A stretch of DNA of 27,633 nucleotides, taken from positions 1 through 27,633 of the forward strand of contig CALJBF010000182.1 in NCBI GenBank assembly GCA_938027385.1, read 5' to 3'. Under the pieces are notes generated by a model. The model searched no databases. It worked only from the letters and a program-made list of their open reading frames with translations, and had not been told where the DNA came from. Below, one piece after another: positions 1-7,159 of the stretch. The stretch's first letter is position 1. Every line of letters starts with the position of its first letter. The stretch is from an uncultured Porphyromonadaceae bacterium (GTDB lineage: Bacteria; Bacteroidota; Bacteroidia; Bacteroidales; Muribaculaceae). Both the position numbers and the translations under genes were made by a program.

Positions 1-1639
1 GTTCTTCGTCCATGTAGTATTCGAGTTCATGCGGGCCTATAATTGTTGGAAATTTTAGACTTGCGCTATCCTCGGGATAAAGTTTCTTAATATCAGTTCG
101 AGTACGACGCACGACAAGTTCATTAAGAACACGTTCTCGAATTTCCTTTGACACTTCTGCAATGATGGCTGCCGCTTCAGCACGTTGCTTTGGCGTATCT
201 GCCGGCATCTTGCGAGCGTCATTAAACCGGCCTTTCATTGCATTGAAGAATGAATCAAGTTTCCCCCCGGGCACATTAGGAAGATTGCAGTTATTGGCAT
301 CACGCAAGAAGAGAGATATTTGATTGTATAGGTCTTCCGGTGTATTATTCTGTGGAGTCGCAGACAGCAAACAAAGATATGGTGTTGGATTGGATATGCC
401 AATAAGTTCATCCAGCGCTTCGTATTTTTGAGTGCCACGATTACGGAAATTATGACTCTCATCAATCATAATTAACCCGTACTGCACTTTGTCGAGTTCA
501 CCGTCAAAATCCTCCCCTCCATCAAAATCATCTTCTCCTCCGGTAAGATTTCCAATAGATCCGGTAGTAATGAAGTCTATGCATGGTTCAATCTTAGTGG
601 CGCGTTCGCGGTCAAAGTCGCGTATAGTATCTTCCCAGCCCCTACGAATTGATGGTGGAACCACAACAAGCACCTTGCGAGGGCGATTAAGTGCCTCGGC
701 TTGATCAAGGAACATACGAATTAGCAAAAGCCCGACAACAGTTTTGCCAAGTCCCACGACATCACCAAGCAAGAAACCTCCATAGCGTTTCATTATAGAG
801 AATCCTTGTTTTACTGCGTCAAGCTGATAGTCCAGTGGCTTGTAGGATATAGGAAGATAAGTTTTGAGAATGTTGGTGGTTTCTGCATCAATAATATCCC
901 CAAACTGGGTTTGAAGATATTTGATATAGACATCGTAAGGAGTGAGAGGATTTTCAGTTTCATTGTCTTTCTCAATTCCTACACCAATGGGGGAAGGCTT
1001 AAGAATAGTCTTAATAAACTTACCCGACCATAGTTCGCTATTTTGCCATAGCTCTTCAAACCATGCCTTATGTGATTTGGATGTCGAATATCCGGTAAAC
1101 GGTGCAGCTACGCTGTTTCCATTTTCTTCGAGGTAATTTAGTTCGGCATTGCCCTGTAATCCCTTTAATGTAAAATTCGAGCTGCCTACAATTCCGGTGG
1201 CAAGCGTGTGATTATTGCCGAGGAAAATGTAGCACTTGGCATGGAGGAATTCTTTATGTTCTCCTTGGCCATACACCCGAATTTCAAATTTCCCATTTGG
1301 ATTCTCTTCGGTCAGAGCGTTATCGATAATAAGTTTACCGATGGGCTTATATTCATCTGTAAGAGAATCCACATCTCTCTGAATAAAGAAATCAGGGAAT
1401 TGACGCACCTCTTGAGACGCCTGATAATATTGAAGTTGCGGCTCTTGACCTATAAGTAAGTCAAGTTTGCCTCCTCGTGCAAAAAAGTCTTTAAGTTCTT
1501 CATAGACTAAAGCCGTGCCGGGCAAGTCCCAATAACCCGTTGCAATCATAATATGGTTACAATCAGGTAGTGAGACCAACTCTTTAATATATTTGACGAG
1601 CTTAAACTGCTCTGAGTTATCAATTAGGGCATTTGCCAT
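1..1639 (-). CDS. PLD-like / SNF2-family helicase fusion, partial (C-terminus beyond left edge)
   Basis: The reading frame is open from an ATG at 1639 to the window edge, giving 546 codons. Residues about 1-200 form a phospholipase-D-like domain with HAK (H133, K135) and GSSNFT (152-157), the HxK...GSxN pattern of helicase-linked PLD nucleases. An SNF2/SF2 helicase core follows: Walker A GDVVGLGKT (292-300), DESH Walker B (393-396) and motif III LSATP (425-429). The second RecA lobe must lie to the left. Such fusions are typically defence or DNA-processing proteins, often near methyltransferases. By family knowledge it would be an ATP-driven DNA translocase with a nuclease-like domain; activity here is not shown. 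The start is supported by a promoter about 180 nt upstream and because the PLD domain begins directly after it. The gene is clearly AT-richer than the genes to its right, suggesting separate acquisition. Confidence 0.9.
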   Translation of the reverse strand, partial: MANALIDNSEQFKLVKYIKELVSLPDCNHIMIATGYWDLPGTALVYEELKDFFARGGKLDLLIGQEPQLQYYQASQEVRQFPDFFIQRDVDSLTDEYKPIGKLIIDNALTEENPNGKFEIRVYGQGEHKEFLHAKCYIFLGNNHTLATGIVGSSNFTLKGLQGNAELNYLEENGNSVAAPFTGYSTSKSHKAWFEELWQNSELWSGKFIKTILKPSPIGVGIEKDNETENPLTPYDVYIKYLQTQFGDIIDAETTNILKTYLPISYKPLDYQLDAVKQGFSIMKRYGGFLLGDVVGLGKTVVGLLLIRMFLDQAEALNRPRKVLVVVPPSIRRGWEDTIRDFDRERATKIEPCIDFITTGSIGNLTGGEDDFDGGEDFDGELDKVQYGLIMIDESHNFRNRGTQKYEALDELIGISNPTPYLCLLSATPQNNTPEDLYNQISLFLRDANNCNLPNVPGGKLDSFFNAMKGRFNDARKMPADTPKQRAEAAAIIAEVSKEIRERVLNELVVRRTRTDIKKLYPEDSASLKFPTIIGPHELEYYMDEE

Positions 1640-1825
1640 ATCTATGAAAAAAAGCTCCAGGCGGCAGTTATCTGAGGGCTGGCCGAGCCTGCAACGACTG
1701 CTTGGGAGTTTCAGAATTTAATTTTTTGCGTAGCAAAGCGCTATGTGAGGAGGTTTTACGGCGGCATGGCTGTCTGTGGTTTAAACCGTTTCGGCCTTAT
1801 TCAGATTTTATGGTTGCTATTAATG

Positions 1826-1855
1826 CAAAAGTAGGGAAATTTATTGAGATGGCAA
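1826..1855 (-). promoter_or_regulatory. Bacteroidetes-type promoter for the PLD/SNF2 helicase
   Basis: On the minus strand TACTTTTG (1833-1826) matches the -7 consensus TAnnTTTG exactly. A TTG (1855-1853) lies 19 nt upstream, the usual -33 spacing. Transcription would begin near 1820 and run to the ATG at 1639. The -33 element lies inside one arm of the 25-bp inverted repeat. Confidence 0.55.
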
Positions 1856-1897
1856 TCGGTTATGCTGTAAAACATAACCGATTGCCATCTCAATAAA
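1840..1897. repeat. Perfect 25-bp inverted repeat, 8-nt loop
   Basis: The arms 1840-1864 and 1873-1897 are exact reverse complements, separated by CTGTAAAA. The arms contain GATGGCAATCGGTTATG. Read on the minus strand it lies 90 nt beyond the stop of the 86-residue gene and is followed by a mildly T-rich stretch, so it could act as a terminator. It also overlaps the -33 box of the helicase promoter, so it could be an operator. The perfection of the stem is unusual for a plain terminator. Confidence 0.85.
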
Positions 1898-1986
1898 GAT
1901 AAAGAGCCATTGACAAAGAGCCGCTGCGGGCAGCGAGATAGGGCACGAATGAGGGGGGAGAAGTTACGAATGGTGTTCCCGAAGGC

Positions 1987-2247
1987 CTATGGGCGTTCTT
2001 CGGGGAGGATGCGGAGGTGGCCGCCGGCGTCGATGCGGTAGCGGGCCGAGGTGCCGGTCGAGAGGTTGGTGACGCGCCAGACGTAGTCTTCGATGGGGTT
2101 GTGGGTGGCGCGGCTACTTTCGTAGGCGGCCTCTACGGCCTCGGTGACGTTGTGGAATCCGGAGCGCATGATGGCGCCGACTTTGTACTGGCCTTCGTAT
2201 ATTTCGACGCGCACGTCGTCAATGGGGTTTATTCTGTTGGTTTCCAT
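1987..2247 (-). CDS. Unrecognised small protein, 86 residues
   Basis: I do not recognise this protein. The chosen start (METNRIN) leaves 86 residues; the frame stays open for 31 more codons upstream, but that extension (rich in C, F and L) looks non-coding. The protein has no signal peptide, membrane segment or cysteine. It reads as a compact alpha/beta domain: strand-like VRVEIYEGQYKVGAI, a helix TEAVEAAYESS, then YVWRVTNL and ARYRIDAGGHLRIL with likely beta hairpins, ending in acidic PEERP. It is co-directional with the restriction-modification operon, 239 nt beyond the mcrC-like stop, so it may be a separate transcript. No clear TAnnTTTG box was found upstream. Its GC-rich codon use resembles the operon more than the helicase. 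A role in the defence region is only a positional guess. Confidence 0.6.
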   Translation of the reverse strand: METNRINPIDDVRVEIYEGQYKVGAIMRSGFHNVTEAVEAAYESSRATHNPIEDYVWRVTNLSTGTSARYRIDAGGHLRILPEERP

Positions 2248-2486
2248 ATTCAGCTGTTTTGATTTATTCCGGTTGTTTTGATATAACAATCGGAACAGCT
2301 CAAATGTCGGCGCGGCGCAGCGGAATATCATGCCACACAATCTGCATTCAGCCTCCGGGCGTGCGATTCAGGCGCCCGGTTCCACGGCAACGGGTAGAAC
2401 TGCTACTGCCCCTTATTAACCGAGCCTCCCCCCCAATTCAACAACAATCCTAAGTCCTGCGGCCCCCTACCGCAGCATCGCCACGC

Positions 2487-4208
2487 TCAGTACAGGTGAT
2501 ATGGGGTCAGGCGATGGCCGTGGTCGCTGAGGATGGCGGCGTTCCCGGCATGGCCGCGTTCGAGGGCCATGATTAGGACACCGTCGAAATGGAACAGCTT
2601 ACCGGCGAGCTGACGGAAATTCCGCTCCACAAACGCTTTCACCCCCTCGGGCGCATAATCCACCCGGTAAAAGCTGTAATAGCGTTCAAGCAGTCGCAAC
2701 AGGCCGTCGCGGAATGTCTTGCGCGCCAGGCGGCGGAACGCGCTCTGCTCGGCCACGTTGCCTTTGCCGTAAAGCGCTGTCAGATACAGGAAATTGATGT
2801 CGTAGTGCGAGAGTATCAGCGTGTCGCGGTCGAAAAGCCGGTTCTCGAAATGGAATATGCGGTGTTCGAGGCGCGGCTCGCCGTGCAGGTCGACGTCATG
2901 CGGCCTCAGCGCGGGTGTGGCGTAGGAATAGGGTGCGCCCGCGCCGTCACCGGCTATCTTCGCCGAGATGAAGAAGTTCGGACTGACGGTGTATCCCTCG
3001 GTCACGGTGTCGCGGTACGGCAGATACCCCATCGCGCGTTTCTCGTCATCGGTGCCGTCGCCGAACCCGATTTCAAGCGTGCGCTGTATCACGTTGCGGG
3101 CGTAAGTATACTGTTTGTATACCGATTTACGGTCAATCCGCGCCCCGAGCCGGTAATATTTGCTGTCGGCGATATGATACACCAGGGCGTCGGCACCCAC
3201 AAGCGCCGGCCAGCGGTATATGTGGTCGATGCGCTTGCCGTCGGCCTGCTCGCGGAATCCGGGTGGCACGCTCTCGCCGAGCAGACTGTCGACCATCGAC
3301 TCGAACACGATGTCGAAGTCACGGGCCACAAGCCACTCGCCCGCCAGGCGCGACGAATTCAGGCGCTCGGCACGGCTGAAGAACGCATGGCAGAGGTTCC
3401 ACAGCTCAAGCGCCTTGTCGCTGAAATACTTGTATTTTATCTGACGCAGACGTTTTGCACCGTAACCGGCAAGATAATGGCGGAACGCGGCCGCGCCTAT
3501 CGGCTCGTAATGCCACTCGGTCTCGACCCTGAAACCATACTGGCGCCTCACATGGTCAAGAATCGAGTGGTAGATCACAAACAGCTCCTCGTCGAAATCA
3601 ATCTGTTTCCGGCGGTTCACCGGTTCGGGGTACACTGGCGTGCGTCCCCTCATCACCGGCGTGCGCCGGGCCACCGTGCGGCGCCAGTCAACACGGTCAT
3701 GCCCGCGGTGCAGGTTCCTGATCTCGAACAGCATGAAGTCGCGGTTCACACGGGCGAAACGTATCAGCGACAGGATGATGTCGACCAGCGTGGCGTCTTT
3801 CGTGCGCGCCGTGCAGCCGGCGTCCACGCACTCGTGGCGACTCACAACAGTGGTGTCGTTGTTGCGGCTGAACACGCTCACGGCCCGGTAGATCCACACC
3901 GCCAGCTCATTCAGAAACCTGCGGTCGGCGCCATCCATGCCGGCGCAGTCCCTGTCAAGGAGCGCGTACGGGTGATAGCGCCCGAGCACCAGGCCGCGTC
4001 CCGCGTCATCGGTCGCCCCCTCCGTCTCGGGTGTCAGCACCACCTTCGGGAGGAAAAACACGCAGTCGTTTATCGCCGGATTAAAGCAGTAACCCACGTA
4101 CGACACCCGGATCTCACCCTCTTTGCCGGGGAAATCCGGCATACCGGCAGGCACGACTTCACGGAGGCGCCGGCCGTCATACGGATAGCCTTCAATCACT
4201 ATTCTCAT
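2487..4208 (-). CDS. McrC-like / LlaJI-family restriction endonuclease subunit
   Basis: This is the nuclease partner of the adjacent McrB-like motor. With the start at 4208 (MRIVIEGYPYDG) it has 573 residues, and the N-terminus begins directly with the first beta strand expected of McrC proteins. A start at 4235 would add nine residues and overlap the upstream gene by 44 nt instead of 17. The C-terminal half carries a PD-(D/E)xK nuclease signature: a helix with E303 (IVFESMVD), D328 in RIDHIYR, then D348 and K350 in the strand HIADSKYY, followed by a helix with KQYTYAR. The long N-terminal part (about 1-290) has no motif I recognise and probably contacts McrB or DNA. By analogy with LlaJI.R2 it cleaves DNA only with the GTPase. 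It is the last gene of a four-gene overlapping operon. Confidence 0.85.
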   Translation of the reverse strand: MRIVIEGYPYDGRRLREVVPAGMPDFPGKEGEIRVSYVGYCFNPAINDCVFFLPKVVLTPETEGATDDAGRGLVLGRYHPYALLDRDCAGMDGADRRFLNELAVWIYRAVSVFSRNNDTTVVSRHECVDAGCTARTKDATLVDIILSLIRFARVNRDFMLFEIRNLHRGHDRVDWRRTVARRTPVMRGRTPVYPEPVNRRKQIDFDEELFVIYHSILDHVRRQYGFRVETEWHYEPIGAAAFRHYLAGYGAKRLRQIKYKYFSDKALELWNLCHAFFSRAERLNSSRLAGEWLVARDFDIVFESMVDSLLGESVPPGFREQADGKRIDHIYRWPALVGADALVYHIADSKYYRLGARIDRKSVYKQYTYARNVIQRTLEIGFGDGTDDEKRAMGYLPYRDTVTEGYTVSPNFFISAKIAGDGAGAPYSYATPALRPHDVDLHGEPRLEHRIFHFENRLFDRDTLILSHYDINFLYLTALYGKGNVAEQSAFRRLARKTFRDGLLRLLERYYSFYRVDYAPEGVKAFVERNFRQLAGKLFHFDGVLIMALERGHAGNAAILSDHGHRLTPYHLY

Positions 4209-6060
4209 CAGCCGCGGCAGTGTCAGCGGGTTCAACTGGGTCGGAATCGGGTGCTACAGGCACTGCGGGTGCGTCAGCCGGCACCCCGGCCACACCCAGA
4301 TTGCGCATGAACGCATCGAGCAGGGCGTTGTCCACATGGCCGAATTTCGGCGTGAAATCCCTGAACGAGTGGCGCGTTTTCTCGCCGCTGTCGGGGTCAC
4401 CGTCTGCGGCGAACCAGAACACCGACGACGCATCATCGCCGAAATCCTTATATATGTCGTTCCAGAGATAGAACACCACTTTCGACACGAAATCGGCGGC
4501 GCCGATAGTGTCCCCCTCCTTCGGTTTCACAAACCAGAAACCGAGCTGCTTGTCTTCCGACTCGGTGGTGTCGAAGATGCGGCGGTTCACGCAGTCGAGG
4601 AACTCGCCCCAGTCGTAGCGGAATCCGTCGGTGACCACCCAACGTTTCACCGGGCGCCCCTGCTCATTGACCGGCGCGGTGTCAACCGGCATATAGACCC
4701 ACTCCCAGCGGCGCTTGAAGGCCGAGTCAATCGGGAACAGCGACTGGTCTGACGTGTTCATCGTGGCCAGGATATGCAGGTTCGGCGGCAACAGCATCAC
4801 ATCGCCTGTTCCCAAGCCGGGACGTATGGCCTCAAGACTATCCCTGACAGCGCTCAGTTCATCGGCAAGGTAAGCCGTCAGATCCCTGTCGGGGCGCACG
4901 CCATATTCCGAGAACCCGCGGTCGTCACGGTCGAGCAACTGGAATATGTCACCGAAAATCTGCGCGCAGTTGCCGCGGTTTATCTCCTCGATTACAAGAT
5001 AACAGTCGCGGCGCGGAACATCGGTGGCATACCGTTTCCACGCCTCGACATAAGCCTCGGCAAACGCCTGCCCCTGAAAGCGGTACACAATGTCGCGCCC
5101 CTCGGTCACAGGTTTGTAGCACCCCACGAAGGCGGCATAGTCGGTCTCGGGGTGGAAGGTTATGCGCACCGTGTCGGTCTCGTCGCCGTAAACCGACCTC
5201 AGTATGCGCGACTTCCCCACCCCGGGCGCGCCGAAGTATATTCTCTGCAGGGTCTCGCCGGCGCCCCGGGTCTCCGCGGCATCAGCGGCACCTTTGGCGT
5301 CCACATTCTCGCCACCCAGCTCGAACCGGGCCACGCGGCGGCGCACCTCGTCCACATTCTCCTGGGGGATGCGGCACACGGCGCCGTCGTGCCTGAAGAG
5401 CGAATAATTGTCGAGTATCTGCGCGAAACGGATGTCGGCGGTAATGTCACGGGCGGCATCGAGATACTCTGCGCGGAACACCAGGTCCTGCCGGCATCTC
5501 AGCACCGTCTCTGCCACCTCGAAATACTCCTTCCACGACGCCGAGGTGCCGAGAATCCGGTTTATCTCCTCGGCACTCAGTGCGAAATCGCCGGTGGCGT
5601 CGCCCACCACAAGCATCACTTTCAGTATGAACATGAACGGATTGATGTGGATTCCGGCCACATCTATGCGCATCCGTTCCAGCTGCCGGTCGATTATATC
5701 CTGATACAGAGCCGTCTTGCTGAAATCTGCATCGCACCGTTCCTTTATCTCGTAATATACCGGCGTGAGCGACGACGTGCGGTAAGCACCGCCGGTCGAC
5801 AGTCCGTAATACACCAGATTGTACGTCGACCGGTAGTTGCGCCGCTCGCCGATATTAGACGCGAACGGCTCCTGCCACTTTACGGTGTCAAAGAAATTGC
5901 CGTAGTTCGTGGCCGGGTCATCATTCCACAGCTCAAGAATCCGGGCTATATAGCACAGTTCGGCAAACTTGTATGTGTGTTTCTGCGTGTACCACGTCTG
6001 GGTGGGCCGGTCGGTGAGTGTCTTCACACGGTCGAGCCGTTCGTCACTTGCTCTTTTCAT
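4192..6060 (-). CDS. McrB-like AAA+ GTPase restriction subunit (LlaJI.R1 type)
   Basis: This 622-residue protein is an McrB-family NTP-driven motor. The AAA+ module shows Walker A GAPGVGKS (277-284), Walker B YLVIEEINRG (354-363), the McrB signature MNTSDQS (434-440) and the arginine-finger region KRRWE (449-453). McrB proteins hydrolyse GTP, form hexamers and recruit McrC to cut DNA. The first 270 residues would hold the DNA-specificity domain; I see no DUF3578/EVE/SRA-type methyl-cytosine reader there, which fits a sequence-specific rather than methylation-dependent system. The C-terminal 40 residues are a low-complexity A/P/D-rich tail. The start overlaps the stop of the cytosine methyltransferase by 17 nt and the end overlaps the nuclease gene, so translation is probably coupled and the subunits made together. 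Confidence 0.92.
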   Translation of the reverse strand: MKRASDERLDRVKTLTDRPTQTWYTQKHTYKFAELCYIARILELWNDDPATNYGNFFDTVKWQEPFASNIGERRNYRSTYNLVYYGLSTGGAYRTSSLTPVYYEIKERCDADFSKTALYQDIIDRQLERMRIDVAGIHINPFMFILKVMLVVGDATGDFALSAEEINRILGTSASWKEYFEVAETVLRCRQDLVFRAEYLDAARDITADIRFAQILDNYSLFRHDGAVCRIPQENVDEVRRRVARFELGGENVDAKGAADAAETRGAGETLQRIYFGAPGVGKSRILRSVYGDETDTVRITFHPETDYAAFVGCYKPVTEGRDIVYRFQGQAFAEAYVEAWKRYATDVPRRDCYLVIEEINRGNCAQIFGDIFQLLDRDDRGFSEYGVRPDRDLTAYLADELSAVRDSLEAIRPGLGTGDVMLLPPNLHILATMNTSDQSLFPIDSAFKRRWEWVYMPVDTAPVNEQGRPVKRWVVTDGFRYDWGEFLDCVNRRIFDTTESEDKQLGFWFVKPKEGDTIGAADFVSKVVFYLWNDIYKDFGDDASSVFWFAADGDPDSGEKTRHSFRDFTPKFGHVDNALLDAFMRNLGVAGVPADAPAVPVAPDSDPVEPADTAAADENSD

Positions 6061-7159
6061 TTTTCATCAGGTATTTGATCATCAATGCCAGGAACTCGGC
6101 CAGGCGCGGGGGCACGGCGTTTCCTATCTGCGTGCACACCGAGCTTTTCGAGCCGTGGAACACATAATCGTCCGGGAAACTCTGTATTCTGGCGGCCTCG
6201 CGCGGCGTGAGCGTGCGGTCAAGCACGGGGTGTATGTATCGTCCGGCCGACGGGGTATCGAACCGGGTGGTTATGGTCGTGGCAGGTCTGTGCCAGTCAA
6301 GACGCCCGTAGGCGCCGCTGTGTACCGACTTTATCTCTTCGTCAAGCGCTGTCCAGTTCTCGTTGGGCCTGACGCGCGCCATGCGCTCAAGCGCCTTGGC
6401 GCTGTGGCGGGTGGCCACATGGTTGGGCACTGCGTTGGGCTCGTAGGGCGAGATCTCCTGCAGGTCGGCGATGGCGTCGTGCACGGTGCGCGGCATGGTG
6501 AACGCACTGCGCCGTTCGGCGGGCAGCGCGTCAAGCACCTGCCGGCGCACCTCATCGAAATCAAACGGCTCGCGCGAACCGATTATCAGCACGCGCCGGC
6601 GGTTCTGGGGCACGCCGAAATCGGCGGCGTTAAGCGTGTTTATGCTCAGGCTGTACGCCCCGCGGGTGAAGTTGGCGGTCTCAGAGAAGATCGCCTCTAT
6701 CTGCCTGATTATGTCCCCTTTGTGACTCGACAGAATCCCCGTCACGTTCTCGAACACGAAATACGCCGGCTCAAACCGCCTTATCATTTCGAAGTAGTAG
6801 CGGAACAGATAGTTGCGCTCGTCGTCGCAAAACTCCTTGGCGCGCCGTATGCGGCCGCCGGCCATCGAGAACCCCTGACAGGGGGGACCGCCGATGATGA
6901 CGTCGACCTCCTTAAGCCGTTTCCTGATTTCGGGCAGACGGGCACCCGCGCCGTCGGCAAGCACCTTGTCGAAATGGTCGACAAGATACCTGATGTCGGT
7001 GTTCAGCATCAGCGTGCCGGGGTGATTGCGGCTGTATGACCCGGCTATGGCAGGGTCAATCTCGTTGGCCATGACAATGTCGAAACCGGCGCGTCTGAAA
7101 CCGAGCGACAGTCCTCCGGCTCCCGAGAAAAGGTCTATGACACGGGGGTTACGCTCCAT
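6044..7159 (-). CDS. DNA (cytosine-5-)-methyltransferase
   Basis: This enzyme transfers methyl from S-adenosylmethionine to C5 of cytosine and so protects host DNA. With the start at 7159 (MERNPRVIDLF) it has 371 residues and shows the ordered C5 motifs: I, DLFSGAGGLSLGF (9-21); IV, GPPCQGFS with catalytic C94 (91-98); VI, ENV (137-139); VIII, QNRRR (185-189); X, GNAVPP (346-351). The region about 220-310 between VIII and IX is the target-recognition domain. A Met 16 codons further upstream (7207) is possible, but that extension is serine/arginine-rich and lies deep inside the previous gene; the chosen start places motif I at the usual position. It overlaps the adenine methyltransferase stop by 11 nt and the McrB-like start by 17 nt. 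It is a restriction-linked enzyme rather than an orphan Dcm. Confidence 0.95.
   Translation of the reverse strand: MERNPRVIDLFSGAGGLSLGFRRAGFDIVMANEIDPAIAGSYSRNHPGTLMLNTDIRYLVDHFDKVLADGAGARLPEIRKRLKEVDVIIGGPPCQGFSMAGGRIRRAKEFCDDERNYLFRYYFEMIRRFEPAYFVFENVTGILSSHKGDIIRQIEAIFSETANFTRGAYSLSINTLNAADFGVPQNRRRVLIIGSREPFDFDEVRRQVLDALPAERRSAFTMPRTVHDAIADLQEISPYEPNAVPNHVATRHSAKALERMARVRPNENWTALDEEIKSVHSGAYGRLDWHRPATTITTRFDTPSAGRYIHPVLDRTLTPREAARIQSFPDDYVFHGSKSSVCTQIGNAVPPRLAEFLALMIKYLMKNEKSK

Larger units (their letters stand above)
1640..1986. other. Intergenic region with inverted repeat and promoter
   Basis: No convincing gene is seen in these 347 bases. They hold a perfect 25-bp inverted repeat (1840-1897), a minus-strand promoter match (1826-1855) and about 180 nt of predicted untranslated leader for the helicase gene. 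A plus-strand frame of 64 codons (1702-1896) exists, but it runs through the promoter and the repeat and resembles no family I know. Base composition shifts from AT-rich on the left to GC-rich on the right here, so this may be the boundary of an inserted segment. Confidence 0.6.

Noticed and set aside
1702..1896. Small plus-strand gene of 64 codons
   Set aside because: It runs across the promoter and one full inverted repeat, has no recognisable features and no start signal.
1840..1897. Invertible (phase-variable) promoter
   Set aside because: The arms are only 8 nt apart, too close to flip a promoter, and no recombinase gene is nearby.
2457..2475. Small hairpin (CTGCGG/CCGCAG) just after the McrC-like stop as terminator
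   Set aside because: The stem is only 6 bp and no T-run follows on the minus strand.
2589..4310. Long plus-strand frame of 573 codons opposite the McrC-like gene
   Set aside because: It is the antisense of a well-supported gene in GC-rich DNA; its translation is rich in H, R, V and A and lacks domain motifs.
2487..6060. A plain type IV modification-dependent McrBC system
   Set aside because: The genes overlap two methyltransferase genes in one operon and no methyl-base reader domain was recognised, which fits LlaJI-type restriction-modification better.
4774..7039. Long plus-strand frames opposite the McrB-like and cytosine methyltransferase genes
   Set aside because: Antisense shadows; the minus-strand frames carry complete ordered catalytic motifs.
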